Origin: Ramlibacter monticola
Lineage (GTDB): Bacteria > Pseudomonadota > Gammaproteobacteria > Burkholderiales > Burkholderiaceae_C
Reading direction: 5' to 3'
DNA: 64,000 bases
Assembly (NCBI RefSeq): GCF_016722785.1
Contig: NZ_JAEQNE010000004.1
Location: 1 to 64,000 of the forward strand
Within the stretch, counting starts at the first letter, position 1. The number at the start of each line of letters is the position of its first letter. The translations under genes were made by a program, and so were the position numbers. The notes under the pieces are model-generated. The model saw nothing but the letters and a program-made list of their open reading frames with translations. It searched no databases and was not told the origin of the DNA. Below are positions 1 through 6,860 of the stretch, one piece after another.

Positions 1-46
1 CCAAACCTTACACTGCCCAATAGCGCCGCCGTGCCTCGGCGGTTTA

Positions 47-133
47 GTCCAACAAGGTTTATCTGCCGCAGGGAGGGTCCGTGGTTGTCGATGCTGCGCG
101 GCGGCAGATAAACGCTATTCGTTTTCGTTAGAC
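47..133 (+). repeat. attC recombination site 1 of an integron cassette array
   Basis: The site opens with GTCCAAC (47-53, matching RYYYAAC) and closes with GTTAGAC (127-133, matching GTTRRRY). Between them TTTATCTGCCGC and its complement GCGGCAGATAAA form a long inverted repeat, the single-strand hairpin an integron integrase would recognise. It ends the preceding cassette, whose gene lies left of the window, and the next reading frame starts one base after it. The box pattern and the repeat are seen directly; that it recombines is inference. Confidence 0.8.
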
Positions 134-134
134 C

Positions 135-857
135 GTGCAATCAGACGCGCTGACACAGTTCGACGGCCAACTCTTGGACGGGCTTGAGTTCTGCGCTCGG
201 GTCTACGCCCTGTTCGAGTCCATCTGGAGTTCCCCTGACGGTGGTTCCCGGCTGCGAATGCGACCGACCCAAGTGGAGAAGCGACTGCTGGAGGAACTCC
301 TTCCGATTTGCATGTATGTCCAGGCGAACTACCGACCCGGCCTTTACATGTCGGTTCGCTGGATTGACGGGCCGCAAACCTACGACGCAGAAATTGAGCA
401 GCGTGGCGGCCACGTTTCAGAGAACAACTACCCGGCGAAGGCGTACGCCGAAGTGACCTCCGCGGTCCATCCCAACGAATATCTCAGTCGCGAGTTGTTG
501 GACACGGCAGGTTTTGCCTTTGGACTTGACGGCTTGCGTCGACTGAAGGACGGTTCCATCGAGTCGGTGCCGGTCAGCCATACCAACGGAGATTTCGTTG
601 CCAAGTTTGCTGATCTCGTGCTGGACCAAGTGGCGAAGAAGGAAGCAAAGCGATACCCGCAGGACACCACGTTGATTGTCCAGTGCACGTTGAACCTCCC
701 TTACATGCCGGACGAATGGGCCGATTTGGTGGTTCGTATTAGGGAGCGGCTACCGCCCTCCCAATTCCGTGAGATCTACCTGTACGACCCGGTTGGCCGC
801 TACAGTCATACGATCTTTCCAAAGTCAAAGGCAGCAGATGGCGCCCGCCCGGTCTAA
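135..857 (+). CDS. Cassette-borne protein of unknown function (240 aa)
   Basis: I do not recognise this 240-residue protein. It has no signal peptide or membrane segment and reads as a soluble mixed alpha/beta protein. Its C-terminal part (roughly residues 175-230) alternates hydrophobic strands with helices, ending near the motif EIYLYDPVGRYSHT. The GTG start lies one base after the attC box GTTAGAC and no Shine-Dalgarno sequence precedes it, which is common for integron cassettes; a later start is possible. The stop codon TAA (855-857) sits inside the 5' box of the next attC site, so gene and site form one compact cassette. Codon use is a little less GC-biased than in the downstream chromosome, in keeping with acquired DNA. 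Confidence 0.7.
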   Translation: MQSDALTQFDGQLLDGLEFCARVYALFESIWSSPDGGSRLRMRPTQVEKRLLEELLPICMYVQANYRPGLYMSVRWIDGPQTYDAEIEQRGGHVSENNYPAKAYAEVTSAVHPNEYLSRELLDTAGFAFGLDGLRRLKDGSIESVPVSHTNGDFVAKFADLVLDQVAKKEAKRYPQDTTLIVQCTLNLPYMPDEWADLVVRIRERLPPSQFREIYLYDPVGRYSHTIFPKSKAADGARPV

Positions 858-965
858 CATGTCGTTCGACGCGGACACGCACCGGCAAGGCGCCGCAAGC
901 CGTGCGCGGGAGCATACGTCTTGCGGCGCCTCGCCGCTGCGTGCCGGTCAACTCCGACGTTATAC
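852..965 (+). repeat. attC recombination site 2
   Basis: The site runs from GTCTAAC (852-858) to GTTATAC (959-965), 114 bp. Its arms pair over most of their length: ACACGCACCGGCAAGGCGCCGC on the left (split by small mismatches) faces GCGGCGCCTCGCCGCTGCGTG on the right. It contains the stop codon of the upstream gene. The decayed site near 2931-3041 is clearly its relative: both share the central GAGCCGTGCGCGGGAGCAT-like stretch with few changes. Confidence 0.85.
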
Positions 966-1026
966 GTCCTCACAGGCGCTGCTGGGCGGTACCGAGTAAA
1001 CTGTGTCGAAGCATGTGGAGGTCGCA

Positions 1027-1260
1027 ATGTCCACCCTAGTCGACGAACTTTCAGCTCGAGCCAAAGCTTTGTCAGCCGAGGATCGCGCTCGCCTCGCAGA
1101 AGAACTCCTGGAGTCCTTGCAGGGGGAGGCTGACGCCGACGCCGAGGCTGCCTGGGATCGGGAAATCGAGCGCCGGGTTGCCGAAATCGAGTCGGGCGCC
1201 GTCCGTCTCATCCCCGCCGAGGAAGTCCACGCCGAAGCCCGCCGTTTGATTCGGCGGTGA
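1027..1260 (+). CDS. Antitoxin of a RelE/ParE-type module (addiction module component family)
   Basis: This 77-residue acidic protein matches the short helical 'putative addiction module component' family (TIGR02574 type). It has an N-terminal amphipathic helix of the form LVDELSARAKALSAEDRARL, the LLESL segment, and a later AWDREIERR segment. It should bind and neutralise the toxin encoded next to it and repress their shared promoter; that role is known for the family and inferred here. I chose ATG 1027 because GGAGG (1017-1021) lies five bases upstream; an in-frame GTG at 1003 lacks such a site. Its stop overlaps the toxin GTG by four bases (GTGA), so the pair is translationally coupled. 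It is the first gene of a two-gene integron cassette. Confidence 0.8.
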   Translation: MSTLVDELSARAKALSAEDRARLAEELLESLQGEADADAEAAWDREIERRVAEIESGAVRLIPAEEVHAEARRLIRR

Positions 1261-1559
1261 GAGCGGTCCGCTACCACCCGGAAGCCCGTGCGGAGTTTCT
1301 GCACGATGTCGAGTACTACGCGGCCATCAGCACTCGGCTTGCGGAAATCTACGACAAGGCGGTTCACGCCGCGGAAATGCAGGCGGCTGCTACTCCTGAG
1401 GCTTGGCCAGAATACCGAAACAAGACGCGCCGCGTCATTGATCGCAGGTTCAAATTCTCGCTGGTGTATTTGCATAGCGAGCATGAGGTCTATGTCGTCG
1501 CCATCGCGCCCATGAAGAGGCGGCCAGGCTACTGGAAGAGGCGGGTCCGTGACGTATAA
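1257..1559 (+). CDS. RelE/ParE-family toxin
   Basis: The 100-residue basic protein has the RelE/ParE layout: the HPEARAEFLHDVEYYA helix at the N-terminus, a central arginine-rich RRVIDRRFKFSLVYLH strand pair, and the closing VYVVAIAPMKRRPGYWKRR typical of this fold. Family members are ribosome-dependent mRNA interferases or gyrase poisons; which applies cannot be decided from the sequence. It starts at GTG 1257 inside the antitoxin stop, so expression follows the antitoxin. Its TAA stop lies within the first box of the next attC site. The very similar ending RRRPGYWQDR in the toxin at 2361-2654 shows that the array holds two related but divergent modules. Confidence 0.85.
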   Translation: MRAVRYHPEARAEFLHDVEYYAAISTRLAEIYDKAVHAAEMQAAATPEAWPEYRNKTRRVIDRRFKFSLVYLHSEHEVYVVAIAPMKRRPGYWKRRVRDV

Positions 1560-1667
1560 CAGGTCGGTCGACGCTGACACGTTGCGGCAAGGGGCCGCAC
1601 GGCGCCGTTGGAAATCGTGCACCGTTCCACCCCTTGCCGCAACGTGCCGGTCATCTTCACGTTAGAC
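1554..1667 (+). repeat. attC recombination site 3
   Basis: The site runs from GTATAAC (1554-1560; one mismatch to RYYYAAC) to GTTAGAC (1661-1667), 114 bp. GACACGTTGCGGCAAGGGG on the left pairs with CCCCTTGCCGCAACGTGCC on the right, the longest clean stem among the sites. It carries the toxin stop codon and shares outer-arm sequence with site 2 (GACACG near the left, CGTGCCGGTCA on the right), so both belong to one attC lineage. Confidence 0.85.
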
Positions 1668-1680
1668 GCTACCCAGCACC

Positions 1681-2196
1681 ATGCGCTCCTTTGCATGCAT
1701 CGCTTCGCTCTTCCTCGTGGCCGAGGCTTCATCGTCATGGGCCTTCGAGCAGGCGTTCGAGCCGCCACCATTTGTAGTGTCCGTACCGCAGATCCCGGAC
1801 TTCAGGGTCACCAACATCCCCAATCGCTCGAATGCACTTTCCGTTCATGCTCTGGGCCGGAATGAGATCTTTGCGGCGGAAGTGACCGCGGCGCCTTCGC
1901 CTCAGGCCGGTAGTACGAGAACGTGCGCTGGTATGTTCCTTCGGGATCTCGTCAAACGCCCAAACATGCCAGACCGAGACAGCATCTATCGCGCGCCCTT
2001 TGATGCATCTACCTTCCTGGTCCTTTACATTCTTGAACAGCGGGGCAAGAAGGAACTGCATGCTCACCTCTTGTCTTCTGCGGGTGGAACTCACTGCGTC
2101 GACGCCCACTTCAGCCGAGACATGGCGGTCGGCGAGGACGAGGACAAGTGGAGAACAACATTCACGGGCGCTCGCATTCGCGAAGGCAGCAAGTGA
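1681..2196 (+). CDS. Cassette-borne exported protein of unknown function
   Basis: I do not recognise this 171-residue protein. Its N-terminus (MRSFACIASLFLVAEA, ending SSSWA before FEQ) is a plausible Sec signal peptide with cleavage near residue 21. The mature part contains cysteines near TRTCAGMF and GTHCVDAH that could form a disulfide. Exported proteins of unknown function are common integron cargo. The gene begins 13 bases after the attC box with no visible Shine-Dalgarno site and ends just before the next attC. Base composition is clearly lower in GC than the neighbouring chromosomal genes, consistent with transfer. Confidence 0.7.
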   Translation: MRSFACIASLFLVAEASSSWAFEQAFEPPPFVVSVPQIPDFRVTNIPNRSNALSVHALGRNEIFAAEVTAAPSPQAGSTRTCAGMFLRDLVKRPNMPDRDSIYRAPFDASTFLVLYILEQRGKKELHAHLLSSAGGTHCVDAHFSRDMAVGEDEDKWRTTFTGARIREGSK

Positions 2197-2197
2197 T

Positions 2198-2338
2198 GCC
2201 TAACCCGTGCATCAGTCGGGCCGCTTCAGCCGGCTTCTGGCTTCCGCGGGCAATGCCGTCTTACATGGCAGTCGACGCGGACGTTCTATCGGCGCGCTCT
2301 CGCCCGCCTACTGTCCGCGGGTCGTTTCTACGTTAGAC
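2198..2338 (+). repeat. attC recombination site 4, possibly composite
   Basis: A perfect outer box GCCTAAC (2198-2204) and a perfect closing box GTTAGAC (2332-2338) enclose 141 bp. A second, one-mismatch box GTCTTAC (2258-2264) lies inside, and from there on the sequence resembles site 2 (ACATG then GTCGACGCGGAC). GTCGACGCGGAC pairs with GTCCGCGGGTCG near the right end, so the working hairpin is probably 2258-2338, and 2198-2257 may be a leftover half of another site. This is a reading of motifs, not a computed fold. Confidence 0.75.
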
Positions 2339-2360
2339 GGCGGAGAAACCCCGTGCTTGA

Positions 2361-2654
2361 TCAACGGTCCTGCCAGTAGCCAGGCCGGCGACGTTGATGG
2401 GCAACCGCCAACACGATGACCTCGGTGCCTGCCACCTCAAAGTGGATCGTGTAGGGAAAGCGCCGGAGGATGTAGTAGCGGATAGCGTCCGAATCTGCGG
2501 GCCACATCAGCGGATCCTCGGAGAGGCTATCGATTGCCGCGATCAATTCGGAACGGAATGCATCCGCCGCGAAGGGGCTGCGTTCGAAGTACCAGTGAAA
2601 GGCTTCCTCGATCTCCTCTTCTGCTAACGGCAGAAGCGAAACTCGGAAGCGCAC
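2361..2654 (-). CDS. RelE/ParE-family toxin, reverse orientation in the cassette
   Basis: Read from the GTG at 2654 the protein is 97 residues long and has the RelE/ParE fold signature: LAEEEIEEAFHWYFERSPFA helix, a DSLSEDPLMWP linker, IRYYILRRFPYTIHFEV strands and a final RRRPGYWQDR. The GTG overlaps the antitoxin stop by one base (TAGTG), the usual coupling in these modules, which is why I prefer it to the longer frame reaching 2753. The gene runs against the direction of the array, so it must rely on its own promoter beyond 2878. As the toxin of a self-sustaining module it could stabilise the array against deletion (known for integron toxin-antitoxin cassettes; inferred here). Confidence 0.85.
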   Translation of the reverse strand: MRFRVSLLPLAEEEIEEAFHWYFERSPFAADAFRSELIAAIDSLSEDPLMWPADSDAIRYYILRRFPYTIHFEVAGTEVIVLAVAHQRRRPGYWQDR

Positions 2655-2878
2655 TACAGAGCGCTCAAGCGCGCCTTCGCATCGGCCCAAGCGACGGGCT
2701 GCACGGAGCCGTCGCGGAGGGCTGCGCGGCGCTTTCGCACTTCTTCCCGCCAAGCTTCCGAAATCGAGGGATCTGCGCTACCCTCCAGACTGTCGAGCAA
2801 CGCCACGACGAGAGCAGAGCGCTCTTCGTCCGGAAGTGCCAAAGCTTCGTGCAGAAGGTGATCTACGCGAGCATTCAT
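2654..2878 (-). CDS. Antitoxin of the reverse-oriented RelE/ParE module
   Basis: This 74-residue acidic, helical protein belongs to the same addiction-module family as the antitoxin at 1027-1260. Both share the N-terminal pattern of a helix rich in L and A followed by DEERSALVVALLDSL, then AWREEVRKRR. It is the upstream, first-translated gene of the pair and its stop overlaps the toxin start by one base. The promoter should lie in 2879-2930, next to the decayed attC site. The expected role is to bind and silence the toxin and to autoregulate; both come from family knowledge. Confidence 0.8.
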   Translation of the reverse strand: MNARVDHLLHEALALPDEERSALVVALLDSLEGSADPSISEAWREEVRKRRAALRDGSVQPVAWADAKARLSAL

Positions 2879-2930
2879 GCAGGAAAGTCTAGCACCCGCC
2901 CCACGAGTCGTGTACCTGGGCCATCCGCCA

Positions 2931-3041
2931 TCTCACAGGTGGTTCGACACGAAAACGCAGCGCCATTGCGCCGCGAGCCGTGCGCGGGAGCATTCGTCTC
3001 GCGGTGCAATGCCGCTGCGTGCCGGTTAGCTCCGTCATCAG
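2931..3041 (+). repeat. Decayed attC-like site 5
   Basis: This stretch aligns along its length with attC site 2: GGTTCGACACG, then GCGCCGCGAGCCGTGCGCGGG, then TGCCGCTGCGTGCCGG (compare TCGCCGCTGCGTGCCGG in site 2). The outer boxes are damaged: ATCTCAC in place of RYYYAAC and GTCATCA in place of GTTRRRY. It therefore looks like an attC that can no longer be cut efficiently. It closes the cassette with the reverse toxin-antitoxin pair. Limits are approximate. Confidence 0.65.
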
Positions 3042-3092
3042 CCCGCACACACACACGTCACCACCGCCATCCATCTCCAAGGAAAGCGCACC

Positions 3093-3434
3093 ATGGCCAA
3101 GTACCTGATCTCCTTTCCCAGTGCGGCGATGGTCGTGCCCGAGGGCGAGTTGGAGGCGGTGGGCCGCGACGCGAGCGCCGTGATCGATGAGGCAAAGGCC
3201 GCTGGCGTTTACGTCTTCGCCGGCGGCATCGACGGAGCCGTGCCGCCCGGCCTCGTCTCGGCCGACGGGTCGGTCGCCGAGGGCGGCTACTCCTGGGCGC
3301 CCCCGCTGGACGGCGGCTTCACCGTGCTCGAACTGCCCTCGCGCGAGGAGGCCGTCGCGTGGGCCGCGCGCATTGCGAAGGCCTGCCGGTGCATGCAGGA
3401 ACTACGCGCCTTCGGGTTCGACCCGCGGGCCTGA
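3093..3434 (+). CDS. YciI-like (YCII-related domain) protein
   Basis: The 113-residue protein has the YCII/DGPF-type alpha+beta barrel layout: MAKYLISFPSAAM as first strand, a helix with the DASAVIDEAKAAGVYVFAGG segment, then a GGYSWAPPLDGGFTVLEL stretch and the SREEAVAWAARIAKAC helix before the final strand. Members are small dimeric proteins of mostly unknown function; some act as dehydrochlorinase-like enzymes or fuse to sigma factors. AAGGAAA lies about seven bases before the ATG. The gene sits between two decayed attC-like sites, so it may be the last cassette, frozen in the chromosome. Its GC-rich codon use is closer to the chromosome than that of the earlier cassettes. Confidence 0.75.
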   Translation: MAKYLISFPSAAMVVPEGELEAVGRDASAVIDEAKAAGVYVFAGGIDGAVPPGLVSADGSVAEGGYSWAPPLDGGFTVLELPSREEAVAWAARIAKACRCMQELRAFGFDPRA

Positions 3435-3463
3435 GGGAGGTACTGGAATGGTGCAGAAGTGCA

Positions 3464-3519
3464 GCCTGACAATTCATTCAAGCTGACGCCGCTCTCGGCG
3501 CACCTTACTTCAGTCTGCC
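3464..3519 (+). repeat. Degenerate short attC-like site 6 (Pseudomonas/Xanthomonas style)
   Basis: The stretch starts with GCCTGAC (3464-3470) followed by AATTCATTCAAGC and the stem GACGCCG/CGGCGC, the layout of the short attC sites known from Pseudomonas stutzeri and Xanthomonas integrons. The right half (ACCTTACTTCAG) has lost most pairing and no clean GTTRRRY box follows (GTCTGCC is present). It differs in type from sites 2, 3 and 5. I read it as a dead attC marking the array edge. Confidence 0.5.
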
Positions 3520-3660
3520 ATGACGTCTCTCGTGCGACCGCCACTTCGCACGCATTCCTTTTTGGCCGCTGTCGCACTGGCCTTTCTCCTCTCTTGCGGA
3601 CCGCTTCATGGGCAGACACCCGATCCCCGGATCGCGGAAAAGACCCGGGCTTCTGAGTAG
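3520..3660 (+). CDS. Possible small lipoprotein (46 aa)
   Basis: The frame starts at ATG 3520, directly after the degenerate attC, and encodes 46 residues. After a basic N-terminus (SLVRPPLRTH) comes a hydrophobic run FLAAVALAFLLSC that ends in a lipobox-like LLSC, so Cys26 could be lipidated. The mature part would be only about 20 residues (CGPLHGQTPDPRIAEKTRAS). There is no clear Shine-Dalgarno site. It could be a real entericidin-sized lipoprotein, the 5' end of a truncated cassette gene, or chance. It ends 22 bases before the convergent trehalose-synthase-like gene. Confidence 0.4.
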   Translation: MTSLVRPPLRTHSFLAAVALAFLLSCGPLHGQTPDPRIAEKTRASE

Positions 3661-3681
3661 ACACAGGACAGTCGAGACCCC

Positions 3682-5337
3682 CTATTCATTGCTCCGCTCC
3701 AGCAGATAACCCAGCCCGCCGACGCGGTACCAGTGGTAGCCGTAGGGCTCCATCACGATCGTGTGCACGCCGCGCCCATGGGCCTGGCTGTGGTCCTGCG
3801 TGAGCAGGTTGACGAGCTGCCGCCCCTTCTCGTCGGCGAGGCGGATCTGGATCTCGGTGGACTCGTTGCGCAGGTTGTGGATGGTGACCACGGCGTTGTT
3901 GCGCCAGTCGTAGCGCAGCGCCAGCACGCCGTCGTTGCCGGTGTCCAGCACCTTGAAGTCGCCCCAGCCGATCTCGGGCACTTCCTTGCGCATGCGGATG
4001 ATGCGCTCCGTCCAGTTCAGCAGCGAGCTGGCGTCGCGGCGCTGGTCGGCGGCGTTGATCTTGTGGAAGCCGTAGGGCCCCTGCTCGATGACGGGCAGCA
4101 CGGGCTTGCTGGAACGCGTGAAACCCGCCAGCGGCTCGGTGGACCATTGCATCGGCGTGCGCGCGCAGTTGCGCTCCGGCAGCGTGAGGTCGTCGCCCAT
4201 GCCGAGTTCGTCGCCGTAGCGGATCACCGGCGAGCCGGGCAAGGTGAACAGCAGGCTGTAGGCCATCTCGAGCCGGCGCCAGTCCCCGCGCAGCATGGGC
4301 CCGAGCCGCCGGCGGATGCCCCGGTTATAGAGCTGCATGTCCTTGTCGGGCCCCATGTCGTCGAACACGGCCTGGCGCTGCTCCTCGGTGAGGCGCCCGA
4401 GATCGAGCTCGTCGTGGTTGCGCAGGAAGTGGGCCCACTGCGCGTTGTCGGGCCGGTCGCGCGTCTGCTCCAGCGCCTTCACCAGCGGCTTGATGTCGGC
4501 GGTGGCCAGCGCGTAGAACACGCGCTGGTTCACCCAGAAGTTGAACATCATCTGCAGCCGGTCTCCGTCTTCGCCGAAGTAATGCAGGTTGTTCTTCGGC
4601 TCCACGTTCGCCTCGGCGAGGATGATCGCATCGCCGCGCCGCCACTGCAGGAACTCGCGGAAGCTGCGCAGCATGTCGTAGCGCAGCCGGTGCCGCGGCT
4701 GCGGCCCCTTGGTGGAGATCACGAAGGGCATCGCGTCCATGCGGAAGCCGCACACGCCCAGCTCCAGCCAGAAGCCCATGATCTTGCGGATCTCCGCCAG
4801 CACCAGCGGGTTCTCGGTATTGAGGTCCGGCTGGAAATCGTAGAAGCGGTGGAAGTAGTACTTCCCCGCCACGGGGTCCCGCGTCCAGGTGGTCTTCTGC
4901 ACGCCGGGGAACACCATGCCCTCGTCGGCGTTCTCCGGCTTCTTGTCGGACCACACGTAGAAGTCCCGGAACTTCGACGCGGGATCGCGGCGCGCCTCCT
5001 GGAACCAGGGATGCTGGTCGCTCGTGTGGTTGACGACGAGGTCGATCATCACGCGGATGCCGCGCTGCTCCGCCTGGTTGGTGAACTCCACGAAGTCGCC
5101 CAGCGTGCCGAAGCAGGGATCGACCTGGTAGAAGTCGCTGATGTCGTAGCCGTCGTCGCGCCGCGGAGACTTCTGGAAGGGCCCCAGCCAGATGCAGGTG
5201 ACGCCCAGGCCGTGCAGGTAGTCGAGCCGGCGCGCCAGGCCTTCGAAATCGCCGATGCCGTCGGCGTTCGAGTCCATGTAGGTGCCGACGTGCACGCTGT
5301 AGATGACGGCGTTCTTGTACCAGAGGTCCTTGATCAT
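3682..5337 (-). CDS. treS: GH13 alpha-amylase family enzyme, trehalose synthase-like
   Basis: The 551-residue enzyme is a GH13 TIM barrel of the trehalose synthase/alpha-glucosidase branch, which interconverts maltose and trehalose or acts on short alpha-glucans. Visible GH13 regions are DLVVNHTSDQHPWF (about 99-112), GFRMDAMPF with the nucleophile D201, ILAEANVEP with the acid/base E242, and FLRNHDELD with the stabiliser D309. The N-terminal WYKNAVIYSVHVGTYMDSN differs a little from canonical TreS (which reads ..YEVHVRSF..), and the maltokinase-type C-terminal fusion is absent. It stands alone with no treY, treZ or glg neighbours, so substrate choice is uncertain. No signal peptide, hence cytoplasmic. 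It likely serves osmoprotection or glycogen/trehalose turnover. Confidence 0.8.
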   Translation of the reverse strand: MIKDLWYKNAVIYSVHVGTYMDSNADGIGDFEGLARRLDYLHGLGVTCIWLGPFQKSPRRDDGYDISDFYQVDPCFGTLGDFVEFTNQAEQRGIRVMIDLVVNHTSDQHPWFQEARRDPASKFRDFYVWSDKKPENADEGMVFPGVQKTTWTRDPVAGKYYFHRFYDFQPDLNTENPLVLAEIRKIMGFWLELGVCGFRMDAMPFVISTKGPQPRHRLRYDMLRSFREFLQWRRGDAIILAEANVEPKNNLHYFGEDGDRLQMMFNFWVNQRVFYALATADIKPLVKALEQTRDRPDNAQWAHFLRNHDELDLGRLTEEQRQAVFDDMGPDKDMQLYNRGIRRRLGPMLRGDWRRLEMAYSLLFTLPGSPVIRYGDELGMGDDLTLPERNCARTPMQWSTEPLAGFTRSSKPVLPVIEQGPYGFHKINAADQRRDASSLLNWTERIIRMRKEVPEIGWGDFKVLDTGNDGVLALRYDWRNNAVVTIHNLRNESTEIQIRLADEKGRQLVNLLTQDHSQAHGRGVHTIVMEPYGYHWYRVGGLGYLLERSNE

Positions 5338-5566
5338 CGAGGGCTCCGCGACTGCTGTCAGGGATGGGCGCGGAGTATGCGACGGGTGGGTGGGCTCGGG
5401 TGGCCTGGACCCGCCGATGTAACGTACTGATGCAATGGCAGAGCAGCGCGAGGGCGTGGGGATTCGTCCGGCAGATTGAACCGGCGTTCGCAGGGTGGCG
5501 GATGACCCCGGCTATCTCTCGCGGGACAATCGCAAGCTCGTGCAGCCTGAACCGAGGAAGGGCGCT

Positions 5567-5893
5567 GTGGACTCACGCACCATGCGACGCAAGTTCCTTG
5601 CTGGCCTGCTGACCGGCTTGCGAGTGGTCTGGCCGGTTCTCTCGGGCCTGCTCGTCCTGATCGCCGGCCTCGGCCTGATCGTCGGGATCCGGGAGGGTTG
5701 GCCGTGGACGGATTCGCTGTATTTCGCGTTCGTCTCCGGGCTCACCATCGGTTATGGCGACCTCGCGCCCAAGACGCTGCTCACCCGTACGCTGGCAATC
5801 TTCATTGGCTTCTGCGGTGTGCTGTTCACGGCGCTGATCGCCGGTATCGCCGTCAAGGCATTGACGGACATGACCAAGGAAGACCAGCCTTGA
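5567..5893 (+). CDS. Two-transmembrane potassium channel
   Basis: A short ion-channel (Ion_trans_2) protein. One transmembrane helix (WPVLSGLLVLIAGLGLIVG) is followed by a re-entrant pore helix and the K+ selectivity filter TIGYGDL, then the second helix (LAIFIGFCGVLFTALIAGIAV). Four subunits should form a K+-selective pore in the inner membrane. I place the start at GTG 5567 because GAGGAAGG lies about five bases upstream; this gives 108 residues. An ATG at 5582 is also possible, and a longer frame to 5495 has no ribosome site. No regulatory RCK domain is present, so gating is unknown. It is divergent from the GH13 gene across a 229-bp gap in which I see no other gene. Confidence 0.85.
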   Translation: MDSRTMRRKFLAGLLTGLRVVWPVLSGLLVLIAGLGLIVGIREGWPWTDSLYFAFVSGLTIGYGDLAPKTLLTRTLAIFIGFCGVLFTALIAGIAVKALTDMTKEDQP

Positions 5894-5979
5894 GGAGTGC
5901 GCTCTAAGATGGCGGTCGCCGCGAACCGGGCCTCTCCCTGGAGGCCGCAGCTTCGAGCCCTCCTACAGGACCCTGTGCC

Positions 5980-6408
5980 ATGTCTTTCGCCATCTACCCG
6001 GCGTTCCTCTTCACGGTGGTGCTGCTCATCACCACCACCTACTTCCTGCTGGGCGGGCTTCCGCTGCTCGTTCTCAAGCACGACGTGCCGCTCGATGCGA
6101 GCTTCATTCGTGGCTTCTTCACTGTCTACTACAAGGCGGCCTTCTGGGCCGCGGTCGGCGCGTGTGCCAGCTTTGCGCTTTGGGGCCGGCCTGCATTCGC
6201 CGCGGGAGCGGCCGCCTTCGCCTGGTGCGCGACGCTGCTCCGACGGTACCTCCTGCCCGCCATGCAGCAGCTGGGGGCCCGCATCGAAGCGAACGAGGGC
6301 GAAGCCATCCAGCGCTTCCGCCGTGTCCATGGTGCGGCACTGCTGGTCAACGTGGCCCAACTGGTCGTGCTGGTCTGGGGCACGCTCCAGCTCTCGAAGG
6401 CCGTCTGA
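5980..6408 (+). CDS. Inner membrane protein of unknown function
   Basis: The 142-residue protein has four likely transmembrane helices, near residues 5-30 (AIYPAFLFTVVLLITTTYFLLGG), 48-68, 70-88 and 120-140. A conserved-looking loop, LLVLKHDVPLDASFIRGFF, follows the first helix and a basic, charged segment (RIEANEGEAIQRFRRVHG) precedes the last. I cannot name a family with confidence. It lies 86 bases after the K+ channel gene and nine bases before the DUF4375 gene, so the four genes from here to 7329 could be cotranscribed. Confidence 0.75.
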   Translation: MSFAIYPAFLFTVVLLITTTYFLLGGLPLLVLKHDVPLDASFIRGFFTVYYKAAFWAAVGACASFALWGRPAFAAGAAAFAWCATLLRRYLLPAMQQLGARIEANEGEAIQRFRRVHGAALLVNVAQLVVLVWGTLQLSKAV

Positions 6409-6416
6409 ATCGCGCG

Positions 6417-6860
6417 ATGAGCACCTCGCCGCTCGGACGACCCTACGACTACGCCGTGTCGTGCCTGCACCAGGCGGCGGGCGACATGGAGGCGCTTCCC
6501 CTCGAATTGCAGACATTGCTGCTCGTCGAATCCGCCCAGGGCATCATCGACAACGGAGGCCTCGAATACTTCTACGAGGCCGACTTCCCGAACAGCCCGC
6601 CGTATTCCGTTTTCGTCGAAGCCTACCGGCGCATCGGAGCGGACTCGGCGGCGGACTGCATCGCCAGCACGGCGAGGATGTTCCCGTTCGCGGAGCCGCA
6701 GCTGTTCGAACCTCTGCGGCAGCTCTGGCTGGCGAAGCTGGGCGCAGAACCCGACAGCGAATTCCATCGCCTGAGCAAGCGCATTTGCGGCGACGAGTCC
6801 GTCTGGAGCAGGCTGGCCGCGTACGTGGAGAGGAACCGCGATGCATTTGCCGCCGCATGA
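6417..6860 (+). CDS. DUF4375 (DMP19-like) domain protein
   Basis: The 147-residue soluble protein fits the DMP19/DUF4375 family: an N-terminal helix, then LLLVESAQGIIDNGGLEYFYEADFPNSPPY, the hallmark segment of this family, followed by a helix AYRRIGADSAADCIASTARMF. The family has been described as acidic proteins that mimic DNA or as T6SS/polymorphic-toxin immunity-like proteins; its role here is unknown. I start at ATG 6417, nine bases after the preceding stop, because the longer frame overlaps the upstream membrane protein. Its last 20 bases overlap the next gene, suggesting a shared transcript. Confidence 0.75.
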   Translation: MSTSPLGRPYDYAVSCLHQAAGDMEALPLELQTLLLVESAQGIIDNGGLEYFYEADFPNSPPYSVFVEAYRRIGADSAADCIASTARMFPFAEPQLFEPLRQLWLAKLGAEPDSEFHRLSKRICGDESVWSRLAAYVERNRDAFAAA

